A DNA stretch of 34,788 bases from Candidatus Enterocloster excrementipullorum (GTDB lineage: Bacteria > Bacillota > Clostridia > Lachnospirales > Lachnospiraceae). Under the pieces are notes generated by a model. The model saw only the letters and a list, made by a program, of their open reading frames with translations. It was not told the origin of the DNA and did no database searches. Of this stretch, positions 1 through 12,429 are shown piece after piece (the first letter of the stretch is position 1; the number at the start of each line of letters is the position of its first letter). The DNA lies in contig DWWT01000025.1 of assembly GCA_019119575.1 (NCBI GenBank), positions 1 through 34,788 of the forward strand. The letters are read 5' to 3'. A program made the translations under genes and the position numbers.

Positions 1-585
1 TCCCGCACCGGAACCACCGCCTGCGGCTGCGGAAGAATCATCTTTTCCCAGAGCCACTTTCAATTTTGCCACCAGATTCTGCAGCTCCTCCTGAGACATG
101 GTATCCTCCGTGCGGAAGGTCAGGCTGCCGCGGGAGCTGCAGAAAGAGCAGCCGCTTCCATGGCTTCCGATGGTGATATCCGTACTGCAGCCCGTCTTAA
201 AGCCCGCGCTTATGTTAAAATTCTCCGGTTTAAAGCCGGAAACCGTGCGGACAATGGTGTAGCTCCACTTCTCTCCGGGCGCCAGCTTTACCTCGCCCAG
301 GGAGGAAGAATTTAACGTTGTCTCCGTTATCATTTTGTCGCTGGCGTCAAATACGGAAAACGTAGCGCTGTTAACCGCGGTGATGTCCTTGTCCGCGCTC
401 ATGTTGACAAAGGAGCCTGTCACCGTGATCTCCTCCCCATTCCAGCTCAAATTTTCCGGCTGGTACACCAGCACACCGGAATCCCCTTCCCCTGCTTTTG
501 CCTCTGCCGCTGCCGGAAAGCTCATCGCTCCCAAAAGGGATACGGCGCACAAAAATGCTGCAACGCTCTTCACAAATTTTCTCAT
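1..585 (-). CDS. Secreted SLAP-like domain protein (3' end beyond window)
   Basis: This frame stays open for 195 codons to the window edge, so its C-terminus is missing. It starts at ATG 585 behind a strong AAGGAGG site. Residues 1-28 form a signal peptide: a basic MRKFVK start, a hydrophobic core and an FPAAAEA cleavage region. Residues about 38-115 read as a beta-sandwich with an 'ITVTGSFVN' strand and an 'LAPGEKWSYTIVR' segment, which resembles SLAP/FxLYD-type surface domains of Firmicutes. Two cysteines lie close together in 'GSGCSFC'. The visible end is Gly/Ser/Ala-rich and may be a linker. It is the last visible gene of the operon that encodes the kinase-NTPase receptor, 51 bases downstream of it, which suggests an envelope partner. 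The exact function is unknown; the SLAP resemblance is by eye. Confidence 0.7.
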   Translation of the reverse strand, partial: MRKFVKSVAAFLCAVSLLGAMSFPAAAEAKAGEGDSGVLVYQPENLSWNGEEITVTGSFVNMSADKDITAVNSATFSVFDASDKMITETTLNSSSLGEVKLAPGEKWSYTIVRTVSGFKPENFNISAGFKTGCSTDITIGSHGSGCSFCSSRGSLTFRTEDTMSQEELQNLVAKLKVALGKDDSSAAAGGGSGAG

Positions 586-608
586 AAAATTTCCCTCCTT
601 CATCCGTT

Positions 609-628
609 CGTGCTTTTATTTTAGCACG
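609..628. other. Stem-loop between kinase-NTPase gene and secreted-protein gene
   Basis: CGTGCT (609-614) and AGCACG (623-628) are perfect arms around an AT-rich loop in the 51-base gap. A T-run follows only in the plus-strand direction, so it is not a canonical terminator for the minus-strand operon. It may stabilise or process the mRNA between the two genes. Confidence 0.35.
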
Positions 629-636
629 GACGTTTT

Positions 637-3600
637 TTAAAACTTGCAATCATTTTCCAGATACCATACCGGGGCAAATGCGGCATCCTGTCCGATAAAG
701 AGAAGGGTGGTTCCCTCCTCCCCGGCCTCCAGCTTCACCTGGTATTCCGGCATGACAATATACCAGATTTCGCCGTCCTCCGCCTTCCAGGCCATATCCG
801 CGTATTCCTCCGCCTGATGTACATAAGCCTCTATCTCCCCGGCTCCCGCATCGGGAACCTGGATATACGTTCCGTAAATCCCGTCGGGCAGCGGGCTCCC
901 GGATTCCGGATACTGGAGATTCCCCGTCTCATCCTGCGCAAAGCTGATATACCCGGCAGTTTGCGGATTATACCATTCCGGCTGGGGAAGCATGGGCGGC
1001 GCCTCTGTTATGGAAAATACCGCTTGCTCCAGTCCGCCCGTTCCTTCCATCTCCAGAATATTTTCCAGGCTGTACAGCTGTGCCCTTCGATCTGCTATTA
1101 AATCCATGAGCGTTTCAAGGGCCGCATCCATCGAATCCAGACAGGACTCCACACGCTCCACTGCCAGCTTCTCATCTTCCGCCCAGTCCGGACGCCCCAA
1201 GGCAAGAATTGGATAGCTATCCTCCATAGCCGCCCAGAAGGCAGGACCGTCTGCCCATTCTCCCAGCGTGAGCAGAAGATAATTCGTTGCCCCCTGGTAG
1301 TAGCCCAGCAGGCTGGAGATGTATTCCCTTCGGGCTGCCGTCTCCTCTTTCAAAATACGGATTGTATCCCTGTCAAACACACTCTGCTCCAATGTCACCA
1401 GAAAGTTGTCCCGGACACTCCTGTGGGCATCCCCCATCCGGTCAGGCACTGCTTTAAATTCCGCAGACTGGTACGAGGTGTCAATCCCCGCCTCCGCCAG
1501 GGCCAGGTACTCCTCCTCCTGCGGCTCTTTTTCTTTCATGGACAGCTCCGTCAAATACCGCGCGGATGCTATGCAGGCCGCCCGTGCCCTGACCAGATCG
1601 TTCCAGCTGCCGCTCTCCAGGAACGCGTCCGTATAATCCAGCGCCCACAGCTCGCTGGCGTATGCCGCATCGATTACTCGCAGAAGATCGGACCAGGCCA
1701 AAAGCAGGTGATCCGCTGCCGCCTTTTCGTCGGCGGCGGGACGGGCCTCTTCTGTCTCCGTATCCGCCCCCGCGCTTTCCTCCGTCTCCTCTGACAGCCG
1801 GAAATATCCTCGGAGCGTATTCTGCCGGAATGTGTCGCCCGCCTCTGCCTGTGCCGCCTGGTATTCTTCTGCCGTCCCCAGCGCCTCCCTGGATATCTGG
1901 TACTGGCTGTCCAGTTCTGCGATTGCGACCCGATACCTGCTTCCCATTTCACGAGTCTCTTCGGAGCCGCTGTTTTCCATTCCCTCCAGCTCCGGTGCCA
2001 GCACATCCTGATAATAGCTCCCCAGCACCCAAGCATCCGCCGTGATCACCGCATCCAGCTCCTCCAGATAAGAGGCGCCCAGATCCTCCCAAAGCCCGGG
2101 CTCTTCCAATGCCCTCTCCAGAATATCCGTGTACTCCAGATATTCCTGCGCCCTGTCCGCCGGAAGGCGCACAAGCGCTTCATACGCCTCTGCATCCAGT
2201 GGCTTGAACGACCAGGGCATCACCTCCCCGCTTACAAGCAGCGTATCCCTGTATGCCAGCGCCGGAGCCGGTTCCTGTGACAGGCCGTTTGACAAACCCG
2301 CGCGGCATTCTTCCACGAGCGCTTTCCTGTCTGTCTCTTCTATTCCTTCTCCCGACAGATCCCCCTGCAGTCCGGCGATCAGCCCGGACATATTTTCATA
2401 TTGGGCCGCTCCGTATGTATACGCCTGAAAAGCCGCATCCATAACCCGCTCTGCCGCGGCCTCATCATATGTCTGCCGGGACGCCTCCCTGCCGGCTGCC
2501 GCCCGCCATCCCGCGGCTCCGAGTCCTGCTGCCGCTCCCGCCAGACACAGGATGCAGGCGGCTGTGGCTCCTTTTCGGAGGGCTCTCTGCTTCTGCAGAA
2601 TCCCCCCGTAGCTTTTCTGCCGCTCCACCAGATATTCCTCAAACACCTGATGAAAAATCCGGTATTTTCCCGATTCATCCCGGACAAGCATTCCCAGTCT
2701 CCGCCACAGAAGCCCGTGAACCATCTGCCCGTACCAGCTCTCCGCGTCCGCCGCGCTTCCCCGGATATCGGAGATATGGCCAATCCATTGGGGGAAGGCC
2801 TTAAAAATCATCCGCGAGCCCAGCGTCCGCCAGCAGCGGTCCGCCGCCGGAAGCATATCCCGGTCATCGAGAGCCGCCCGCCTGCTGTGGGAGAGCGCGG
2901 CGAGCTCCGGGAGAAGATACTCCAGAGCGGCCGATATCTGCCACATCCGGGGCGAATTCTCCGGCAGGCCGCGCATCTCCTTTTCCCGTATGGATGTAAA
3001 ATAATCGTCCAGCAATTGTTTTTGATTTCCCGGAGCGTTTCCCGCCATCTGTCTGCCCCGGTCGAGAACGGTCCGGATGTAAATCGACAGCATCATCGGA
3101 GACTGCAGAAGCTTCCCCAGACTTTGGTCCTCCGGAAAAAGGACGCCGTGGCGGGCGAGCACGGAGCGTATTTCCCCCTCCTCCAGAGGGCACAGAGAAA
3201 TCCGTGAAAAGGAAAGCGACGGTTCATCGCTGCGGCCTGCCGCCAGAATCCGCACGCCGGAAAGCCGGCTTAGCTCCTCCATCTCTTTCATGAGAAGCCG
3301 CGTGTCCCCCGCCGCCTCATTCAGCCCGTCCAGCAGAAGCAAAAGCTTCGGGCGTTCTCCCAGGCGCGTGTGCATGGCGGAGGACAAAAGCCGCACCAGC
3401 TCGTGCCGGGCTGTCTCCATGCGATCCGTCTCGGGCTTAAACCGGAGATTCTCCAAAATCCGATCCTTTATGTAGGAGGCATCCTGTTCCTCCCAGCCAT
3501 AGAGGGACAGATAGACCATGGCCGGCTCCGTGCCGGAATACTCCGCCTTCTGCATATAGGCTGCCCGCAGAAGAGCCGTGGTTTTTCCGGCCCCTCCGCT

Positions 3601-4761
3601 TCCCAGCAGCAGGGCGGAGCTCCCTTCCGGCCCAAGAGTCCGCTCCAAAACCTCCTCCAGCGTCCTTCTCTCCCCGTCCGCCGTCTCTGCCGCCACCGGA
3701 TAGAGCTTCTCCTCATCCCGTATATAGGCCAGCGCCGGATTTTTCTTCACCGCGCTCTGCACCGCCCCGCGCCCCATCTCCCACAGCGCCCAGTGGGTGA
3801 TGCCTTTTCCGTCGATTCGGTCCTGCAGCTCCTCCAAATCCATCCGCATCTGTCCCGCATTTTGATACCGCCGCCCTGCAAGGGAGGACAGGCCCTTTTT
3901 CAAGATACTTCGGACCATGCTGCGAACCGTCTCGGGCACATCCGCCAGGCATTCCGCCTGGGAGATATCCGGGACCGTATTCCGTATAACCTGCATGGGC
4001 GTCAGCGCCTTCCCGGAAATGCACCGGTAAAATACAGCGGTCAGGGCATAGAGGTCGGATGAAAATCCGATTTTTTCCGCCCTTCCGCTCCGAATCTCCG
4101 GCGCGGTATACCCCTCTTTTGCGCTGTAGTACACAGACCGGCCCGCGCGTATCTCGTCCAGCGTGTGAACGCTGTTGTAGTCAATCAGCGTGATGCGCTC
4201 CTTCCGGCCCTCCCCGATGAGCAGGATATTGTCCGGGCTGATATCCAGATGCAGAAAGCCAAGGGAGTGAAAGCCCTCCAGCACGTCCAGCACACCCAGG
4301 ATTCTTCGGACATGAACCGACAATCCCAAGGTTTCCCCGCCGTTTTCAAGCAGCTCCTTGTCCAGGCTTCTTCCCCCGGAAAATCCCAGCACCGAATACA
4401 GCGTGCCATGCAGGGGAAACGTGTTGATATTGGCGTCAATGTCCCCGGGATTTTGCCCCAGAAGCCGGATATGTACCTCATTTCCCCTGTTAAAGCTCAA
4501 ATAATGGAGTCGCCACACATCCTCCGCCTCGTCCGTACGGCAGATGCGCAGATTCGCATCCCGGTAAATCCCGCCGCGGGCATGATAGGGAAACAGCTCC
4601 TTAATCAAAACCCGGTGGCGCAGGTCGGCAAGCTGTGCGTCCGGATAGGAGCCGAGATATACCATGGCATTGGAACCCCTGCCGACAAATGTCTCAATTG
4701 TGCACTCCATCCCCGGAAACGGCAGCACCGTTCCCGGATTCAGCCTCACTCTGCCGTCCAT
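637..4761 (-). CDS. Membrane protein: Ser/Thr kinase-like + NACHT/STAND NTPase + outer domain
   Basis: A 1374-residue protein with an unusual domain order. Residues about 18-315 are a protein kinase fold: glycine-rich loop GRGSNAMVYLG (27-37), VLIKELFP with lysine 54, catalytic loop HLDISPDNILL (171-181, Asp173 and Asn178), a DYN triplet (194-196) in place of DFG, and APE at 220-222. Residues about 375-530 are an NTPase with Walker A GSGGAGKTT (387-395) and a NACHT-like Walker B LLLLLDGLNEA (473-483). Residues about 590-715 look like a helical or winged-helix STAND extension. One membrane span lies near 731-751. About 620 residues follow; with the kinase inside the cell they should face outside, and I recognise no family in them. 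The ATG has a GGGGAGAGG site and overlaps the upstream HTH gene by 16 bases. Catalytic Lys, Asp and Asn are kept, so activity is possible. The ligand and substrate are unknown. Confidence 0.88.
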   Translation of the reverse strand: MDGRVRLNPGTVLPFPGMECTIETFVGRGSNAMVYLGSYPDAQLADLRHRVLIKELFPYHARGGIYRDANLRICRTDEAEDVWRLHYLSFNRGNEVHIRLLGQNPGDIDANINTFPLHGTLYSVLGFSGGRSLDKELLENGGETLGLSVHVRRILGVLDVLEGFHSLGFLHLDISPDNILLIGEGRKERITLIDYNSVHTLDEIRAGRSVYYSAKEGYTAPEIRSGRAEKIGFSSDLYALTAVFYRCISGKALTPMQVIRNTVPDISQAECLADVPETVRSMVRSILKKGLSSLAGRRYQNAGQMRMDLEELQDRIDGKGITHWALWEMGRGAVQSAVKKNPALAYIRDEEKLYPVAAETADGERRTLEEVLERTLGPEGSSALLLGSGGAGKTTALLRAAYMQKAEYSGTEPAMVYLSLYGWEEQDASYIKDRILENLRFKPETDRMETARHELVRLLSSAMHTRLGERPKLLLLLDGLNEAAGDTRLLMKEMEELSRLSGVRILAAGRSDEPSLSFSRISLCPLEEGEIRSVLARHGVLFPEDQSLGKLLQSPMMLSIYIRTVLDRGRQMAGNAPGNQKQLLDDYFTSIREKEMRGLPENSPRMWQISAALEYLLPELAALSHSRRAALDDRDMLPAADRCWRTLGSRMIFKAFPQWIGHISDIRGSAADAESWYGQMVHGLLWRRLGMLVRDESGKYRIFHQVFEEYLVERQKSYGGILQKQRALRKGATAACILCLAGAAAGLGAAGWRAAAGREASRQTYDEAAAERVMDAAFQAYTYGAAQYENMSGLIAGLQGDLSGEGIEETDRKALVEECRAGLSNGLSQEPAPALAYRDTLLVSGEVMPWSFKPLDAEAYEALVRLPADRAQEYLEYTDILERALEEPGLWEDLGASYLEELDAVITADAWVLGSYYQDVLAPELEGMENSGSEETREMGSRYRVAIAELDSQYQISREALGTAEEYQAAQAEAGDTFRQNTLRGYFRLSEETEESAGADTETEEARPAADEKAAADHLLLAWSDLLRVIDAAYASELWALDYTDAFLESGSWNDLVRARAACIASARYLTELSMKEKEPQEEEYLALAEAGIDTSYQSAEFKAVPDRMGDAHRSVRDNFLVTLEQSVFDRDTIRILKEETAARREYISSLLGYYQGATNYLLLTLGEWADGPAFWAAMEDSYPILALGRPDWAEDEKLAVERVESCLDSMDAALETLMDLIADRRAQLYSLENILEMEGTGGLEQAVFSITEAPPMLPQPEWYNPQTAGYISFAQDETGNLQYPESGSPLPDGIYGTYIQVPDAGAGEIEAYVHQAEEYADMAWKAEDGEIWYIVMPEYQVKLEAGEEGTTLLFIGQDAAFAPVWYLENDCKF

Positions 4762-5918
4762 AGCCTCTCCCCAAACATTTCCCGGAACATGGCGCGCATC
4801 CGGGCATCCACGTCAAACATATCCTGCACACAGATGCAGTACAAAATCATCCAGTCAAAGGGCACGCGCGGGTCCAGCGCCGCAAAGCCGCAGAGAGCCA
4901 GCATATCATTGAGCCTCTGGTACAGATCCTGGAACACCTCGTCTCTTGTGAGCTCCTCCTCCCCGTCCGGGTCCGGTCCCGGCTCCGTGGCCAAAAAGAG
5001 CAGAATCAGCACCTTGCGCGTCACATCCAGCTTTCGTGACTTCATCTTGGACAGCGCCGCCTCGTCCGGCCAGCTGTCGCTTATATTTTTCTCTATCGCC
5101 GTAAATATGCGCTTCTCGTTCTCCCCCAGCCTGCTGTTCTTCTTTTTGCTTTCCCTGACCATCTCCTTAGCGTAGAGCACATTGTTTTCATAAAAATATT
5201 CCCGGAGAATGTCGCGGATGGTCAGCCGCTCGGCCTCCATCACCTCCGCCCGCGCCGTCTCCTCGTCGAGCTGCGGATTCTTCAGCGTATCCATCATTTC
5301 CATAAACAGGCGGTAGGCCGTGTTATGGCACCGGCCGAGGCGCGGCGCTGCCTGGCGCAGATAATCCCGCAATTCTTCCTTGGAATTTAACGCATAAACC
5401 TCCTGCCGGATGATCGGCGTAAAGCTGTCCTCGGCAGGCTCCCTGGCGTCCTTCGCGCCGTCCAGCATGGCGCGCATCTCCCCGTCGAGCGCCCTGGCCG
5501 AGGGGTAATCCATGCCCTGTTTTAAGGCAAATATGTAGACAATCTCATCCGGACTTCTCCAGTGAAGCTTCTCCTCCGCAATCGAGGCGACCAGATCATC
5601 CGCTTCTTTTAAGGACAGCTTCAGGATAAAGCAGACCTCGATGGCGTCCGGCTTTTCCAGGGAACGGGAATCGGATGTGAGCCAGCCCTTCACCCGTTTT
5701 CTCACGGAATCCCTGGAAAGTTCCGGGTGATTGACCATCAGCCCCTCCGTCAAAACCGACTGCAGATCCCTGCCGTAAGAATATTTCTCCAGCTTTTCCC
5801 GGAGCGTGCGCATTTTTCCCTCTTTCTCCAGGTATTCCACCGCATCCTGAACCGTCAGCAGCTCCGAGGTGGCCTCATCATACATCGCCTGTGAAATCTC
5901 GGTCATCTTGTTGTCCAC
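4746..5918 (-). CDS. HTH-domain protein paired with the kinase-NTPase receptor
   Basis: A 390-residue soluble protein that starts at GTG 5918 behind AAGGGAGGGA. Residues about 65-115 look like an XRE-type helix-turn-helix: 'SRDSVRKRVKGWL' followed by 'EVCFILKLSLKEADDLV'. The rest is mostly charged helix with no recognised catalytic motif and no membrane segment. The stop codon lies inside the start of the kinase-NTPase gene (16-base overlap), so the two are probably translationally coupled and act together. It could be a DNA-binding output regulator, or an adaptor that uses the fold for protein contacts. No precise family is recognised, and the HTH call is from pattern only. Confidence 0.72.
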   Translation of the reverse strand: MDNKMTEISQAMYDEATSELLTVQDAVEYLEKEGKMRTLREKLEKYSYGRDLQSVLTEGLMVNHPELSRDSVRKRVKGWLTSDSRSLEKPDAIEVCFILKLSLKEADDLVASIAEEKLHWRSPDEIVYIFALKQGMDYPSARALDGEMRAMLDGAKDAREPAEDSFTPIIRQEVYALNSKEELRDYLRQAAPRLGRCHNTAYRLFMEMMDTLKNPQLDEETARAEVMEAERLTIRDILREYFYENNVLYAKEMVRESKKKNSRLGENEKRIFTAIEKNISDSWPDEAALSKMKSRKLDVTRKVLILLFLATEPGPDPDGEEELTRDEVFQDLYQRLNDMLALCGFAALDPRVPFDWMILYCICVQDMFDVDARMRAMFREMFGERLWTAE

Positions 5919-5951
5919 TGTACTTCCCTCCCTTTTGCCGGCTCTGCGCCC

Positions 5952-7661
5952 TTATCCAATCAACACCGTTTTCCCCTCAAAGGCAAACCCATAGCTGCGG
6001 ATGCGGGCCTTCTCAATCCCCTTTGCCATAAGCCCGGCCGCATACTGCTTCTCCTCAATCTGGCGGTGGGCTGCCGCGACCGTATCCTTCAGCGTCGCCT
6101 CATCCTCCGGATCATGCACCTTAAATTCTAAGATAATAGCGTCATCTTTTTTCGGATCCCTCGGTTCCAGCATCACATCATACCGTCCGAAACCGCTCTC
6201 CCGATTGGAAGTGATCACATATCTGTCCAGCAGGTCCACCATAAGCCCCAGCACAAAGCCATGGTAAAAACGTTCCGGTTCCGCCCCCGATGGATTCTTT
6301 CCGGTATCGAAATAACTGAAGGTATCCCGCGCCACACGGTTCATATATGCATTCATGGCCTTAATATCACCCTGCAGCATAGCCTTGATAAAGTCATTAT
6401 AGTCTGCCTTTGCCTCGGCAAACCATCTCCGCACCATGCTGCGGAACATGAGTTCCACCTCATAATTTGCCAGCGTCAGGTCATACAGCGGTTCCCGCTC
6501 GAATTCCAAAAACTCTATCTGCTCATAGGAAAGCACTTTCAGATATCCGCTGGCCAGAAGCAGGCTCCAGATTGCCTCCTCATTTCCATCCAGCTGCTTA
6601 TACACAATCTGCTCGTCTATGTGGGTGCGCAGCACCTCCCCGCGCAGCAGCCTTTCAAAGTCTTCTTTTACTCTGCGGCTTCCCTCCCGGATCAGCTTTC
6701 CCACCAGGCTGTTGGAGCTGGTATTGGCCCAGTAGGCTGCCAGGACTCCTGTGTCTAAAAAATTCAGGATAGACCACGGATTGTACATGTCCCCGTGGCT
6801 TCCAAAGATAAAACCGTCGTACCAGTATCGGACCTGCTTCATCTTGTCCGCCAGTCCGCACTCCTCCAGGGCGGCAAACACCTCCTGCTCCGTAAAGCCA
6901 AAGGAGACTGCGTATTCGTTCGATGTAGTAGTCACCACTTTTAAATTGTTCAGATCCGAAAATATGGCCTCCTTGCTCACCCGCGTAATGCCGATCATGA
7001 TGGCCCGCTCCAGCCATGGATTGGTCTTAAAAGCCGAATTGAAGAGATTCCTGGTAAAGCCGGCAAACTCCTCCCAGTATCCGCCCACGTACGCCTCCTG
7101 CATGGGCGTATCATATTCATCCAGGAGAATAATGACCTTTTTCCCATAATACCGGTACAGGTAATTGGAAAGCTGGTACAATGCCAGGCTTGCGTCGCTG
7201 TCGTCCATATCCACCGCGAGGACGCGGTCAAAAAATGCCCGGTCCGTCTCGGTCAGCACGTCGCTTTCCCTCAAAAATGAATATCGCACGTAGAGATTCG
7301 CCAAAAACTGGCAGATTTTTTTCCTGGCGGTCCGGTACTCCCCCTCCTTCACGCCTGCAAAGGACAGGCTGATCACCGGATAGGTTCCCCGAATCTGCCG
7401 GTAGGCCTCATGCGCCCAGATGGACAGCCCCTCAAACAGGTTCCCTTCCTTTGCCCAGTCCACAGAGAAAAAATGCTCCACCATGCTCATGTTCAGCGTT
7501 TTGCCGAATCGCCTCGGGCGGGCAATCAGCGTCACGCTGTCCCCGCTCTCCCACCACTCCCGGATAAAATCGGTCTTGTCAATATAAAAGTATCCTTTTC
7601 GTATTAAATCCCCAAAATCCTGTATACCAATCGCTACGGTTCTCCCTGCCTTCTGCCCCAT
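5952..7661 (-). CDS. AAA-ATPase-like / PD-(D/E)XK (DUF1703-type) protein
   Basis: A 569-residue protein of the AAA-ATPase_like plus PD-(D/E)XK family that is abundant in gut Clostridia and Bacteroidia. The N-terminus has the typical 'YFYIDKTDFI' segment and the Walker A variant RPRRFGKT (about residues 48-55); 'VIILLDEYDTPM' is a Walker B-like strand. The C-terminus carries a nuclease-like core with Asp about 495 and E-F-K (about 512-514) in 'AIILEFKVHD'. ATG 7661 was chosen over an upstream in-frame ATG at 7682 because GGAGGAGG sits 9 bases before it; that Shine-Dalgarno would lie inside the coding region of the longer form. It is the first gene of the operon and ends 33 bases before the HTH gene. 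Members are usually solitary and their substrate is unknown, so a role with the kinase module is inference. Confidence 0.85.
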   Translation of the reverse strand: MGQKAGRTVAIGIQDFGDLIRKGYFYIDKTDFIREWWESGDSVTLIARPRRFGKTLNMSMVEHFFSVDWAKEGNLFEGLSIWAHEAYRQIRGTYPVISLSFAGVKEGEYRTARKKICQFLANLYVRYSFLRESDVLTETDRAFFDRVLAVDMDDSDASLALYQLSNYLYRYYGKKVIILLDEYDTPMQEAYVGGYWEEFAGFTRNLFNSAFKTNPWLERAIMIGITRVSKEAIFSDLNNLKVVTTTSNEYAVSFGFTEQEVFAALEECGLADKMKQVRYWYDGFIFGSHGDMYNPWSILNFLDTGVLAAYWANTSSNSLVGKLIREGSRRVKEDFERLLRGEVLRTHIDEQIVYKQLDGNEEAIWSLLLASGYLKVLSYEQIEFLEFEREPLYDLTLANYEVELMFRSMVRRWFAEAKADYNDFIKAMLQGDIKAMNAYMNRVARDTFSYFDTGKNPSGAEPERFYHGFVLGLMVDLLDRYVITSNRESGFGRYDVMLEPRDPKKDDAIILEFKVHDPEDEATLKDTVAAAHRQIEEKQYAAGLMAKGIEKARIRSYGFAFEGKTVLIG

Positions 7662-7723
7662 GCACGGACACCTCCTCCGCAAAAGATTGGCTCGATACGC
7701 CGTCCAAACGATGATTTACTTTA

Positions 7724-7752
7724 AATATACTGGATTTTCAGGGAATTTTCAA
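7724..7752 (-). promoter_or_regulatory. Promoter of the DUF1703-HTH-kinase operon
   Basis: On the minus strand TTGAAA (7752-7747), a 17-base spacer and TATATT (7729-7724) make a near-consensus sigma-A promoter about 60 bases upstream of the DUF1703 start. It begins inside the stem-loop that follows atpC, so the module need not depend on atp read-through. Confidence 0.6.
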
Positions 7753-7779
7753 TCCCGCTCCCATTTTCCCGCGGGATTG
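7750..7779 (-). terminator. Stem-loop after atpC, possible terminator
   Basis: CAATCCCGC (7750-7758) and GCGGGATTG (7771-7779) are perfect 9-base arms with a 12-base loop, starting two bases past the atpC stop. The minus-strand product is followed by AAAATTCCC, not a T-run, so it is not a textbook intrinsic terminator. It may be a weak terminator or a 3'-end stabiliser, and it overlaps the -35 of the next operon. Confidence 0.4.
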
Positions 7780-7781
7780 TT

Positions 7782-8045
7782 TCATGAAGCAATCCGGCAC
7801 TCTCCCGCAAGCAGGCGGCACTCCCCGCCAAAGACCGCAAGGATACCGCCCGCGCAGCTTCCCGACGCCTTTGTCCCGTCCGCAAACCGCACGCTGACGC
7901 GTCCCTCCCCCACTGCCGTACAGTAGTCGCAGTGGCGGGCCAGGATGCTCACATCGCCGCAGATAGTCCGGCAGGTGAGAGAAAGGGCCGGGCCGTCGTA
8001 AACCGTTCCTTCGGCGGTAAGAATCTGCAGATGAAAGGTCTCCAT
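7782..8045 (-). CDS. atpC: F1Fo ATP synthase epsilon subunit, short form
   Basis: An 87-residue epsilon subunit of the central stalk, last gene of the atp operon, five bases after atpD, with GGGAGG before its ATG. The opening 'FHLQILTAEGTVYDG' and the strand 'GRVSVRFADG' match the N-terminal beta-sandwich that binds gamma and the c-ring. The usual epsilon has about 130-140 residues and ends in two helices that can inhibit ATP hydrolysis. Here the frame stops just after the sandwich, and only about 100 bases separate the stop from the next promoter and gene, so the missing domain is not out of frame nearby. Short epsilons are known, for example in green sulfur bacteria. Assembly with gamma should still be possible. 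Confidence 0.82.
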   Translation of the reverse strand: METFHLQILTAEGTVYDGPALSLTCRTICGDVSILARHCDYCTAVGEGRVSVRFADGTKASGSCAGGILAVFGGECRLLAGECRIAS

Positions 8046-8050
8046 GGCTC

Positions 8051-11892
<3,842 letters not shown>

Positions 11893-11911
<19 letters not shown>

Positions 11912-12429
11912 ATCCTTTCCACATCCGTCAGGCGTCCCCGCAGGGTATCTTCCATCCGGTGTCCCTCAATCTCCACCCACATCCCGCCGAGAAGCCCCGC
12001 CTCTGTTCTTCGGCGCAGAATCACCGGCCGGCCGGTAACGCGCTCCAAACGGGCGGTCAGCGCCAGCGTCTCTTCCTCCGTGAGAGGCCGGGCGCTGACT
12101 GCCTCCGCATGCAGGATCCCCTTATCCTTATAAAACCGTTTTTTAAATTCCGCAAAGCAGCCGGAAAACTCTCCCAGAAGGCCATTTTCACATAGGAGTT
12201 TGAGAAAATTCAAAAGATACGTCCGAATCCTCCCTCCGAAGGCCTCGTCCAGCATACGAATTCTCTCTTCCCTTGGGATTGACGGCTCCTGTAAAATCTG
12301 CACATAGGCCCGGTTTTGGTCAAAAAGCTCCTTCACCATCCCCATCTCTTCCAATAGATCCCGGGAAAGATTCTCTTCTCTGGCCAATGTATAAAGGCTC
12401 CCTCCATAGAGCCTGCCTGTCTGCGTCAT
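11893..12429 (-). CDS. atpH: F1Fo ATP synthase delta subunit
   Basis: A 178-residue peripheral-stalk subunit (OSCP/delta family) that links F1 to the b subunits. It has the N-terminal '[14 protein letters not shown]' region and the C-terminal block around '[22 protein letters not shown]' followed by '[19 protein letters not shown]'. The length is normal. Its ATG overlaps the atpF stop by four bases and has GGTGAGG before it, typical of a coupled operon gene. Confidence 0.94.

Noticed and set aside
2401..4062. Long plus-strand open frames (268 and 230 codons) opposite the kinase-NTPase gene
   Set aside because: They are Pro/Arg/His-rich shadows of a GC-rich gene with no ribosome sites or recognisable domains; the minus frame has clear motifs.
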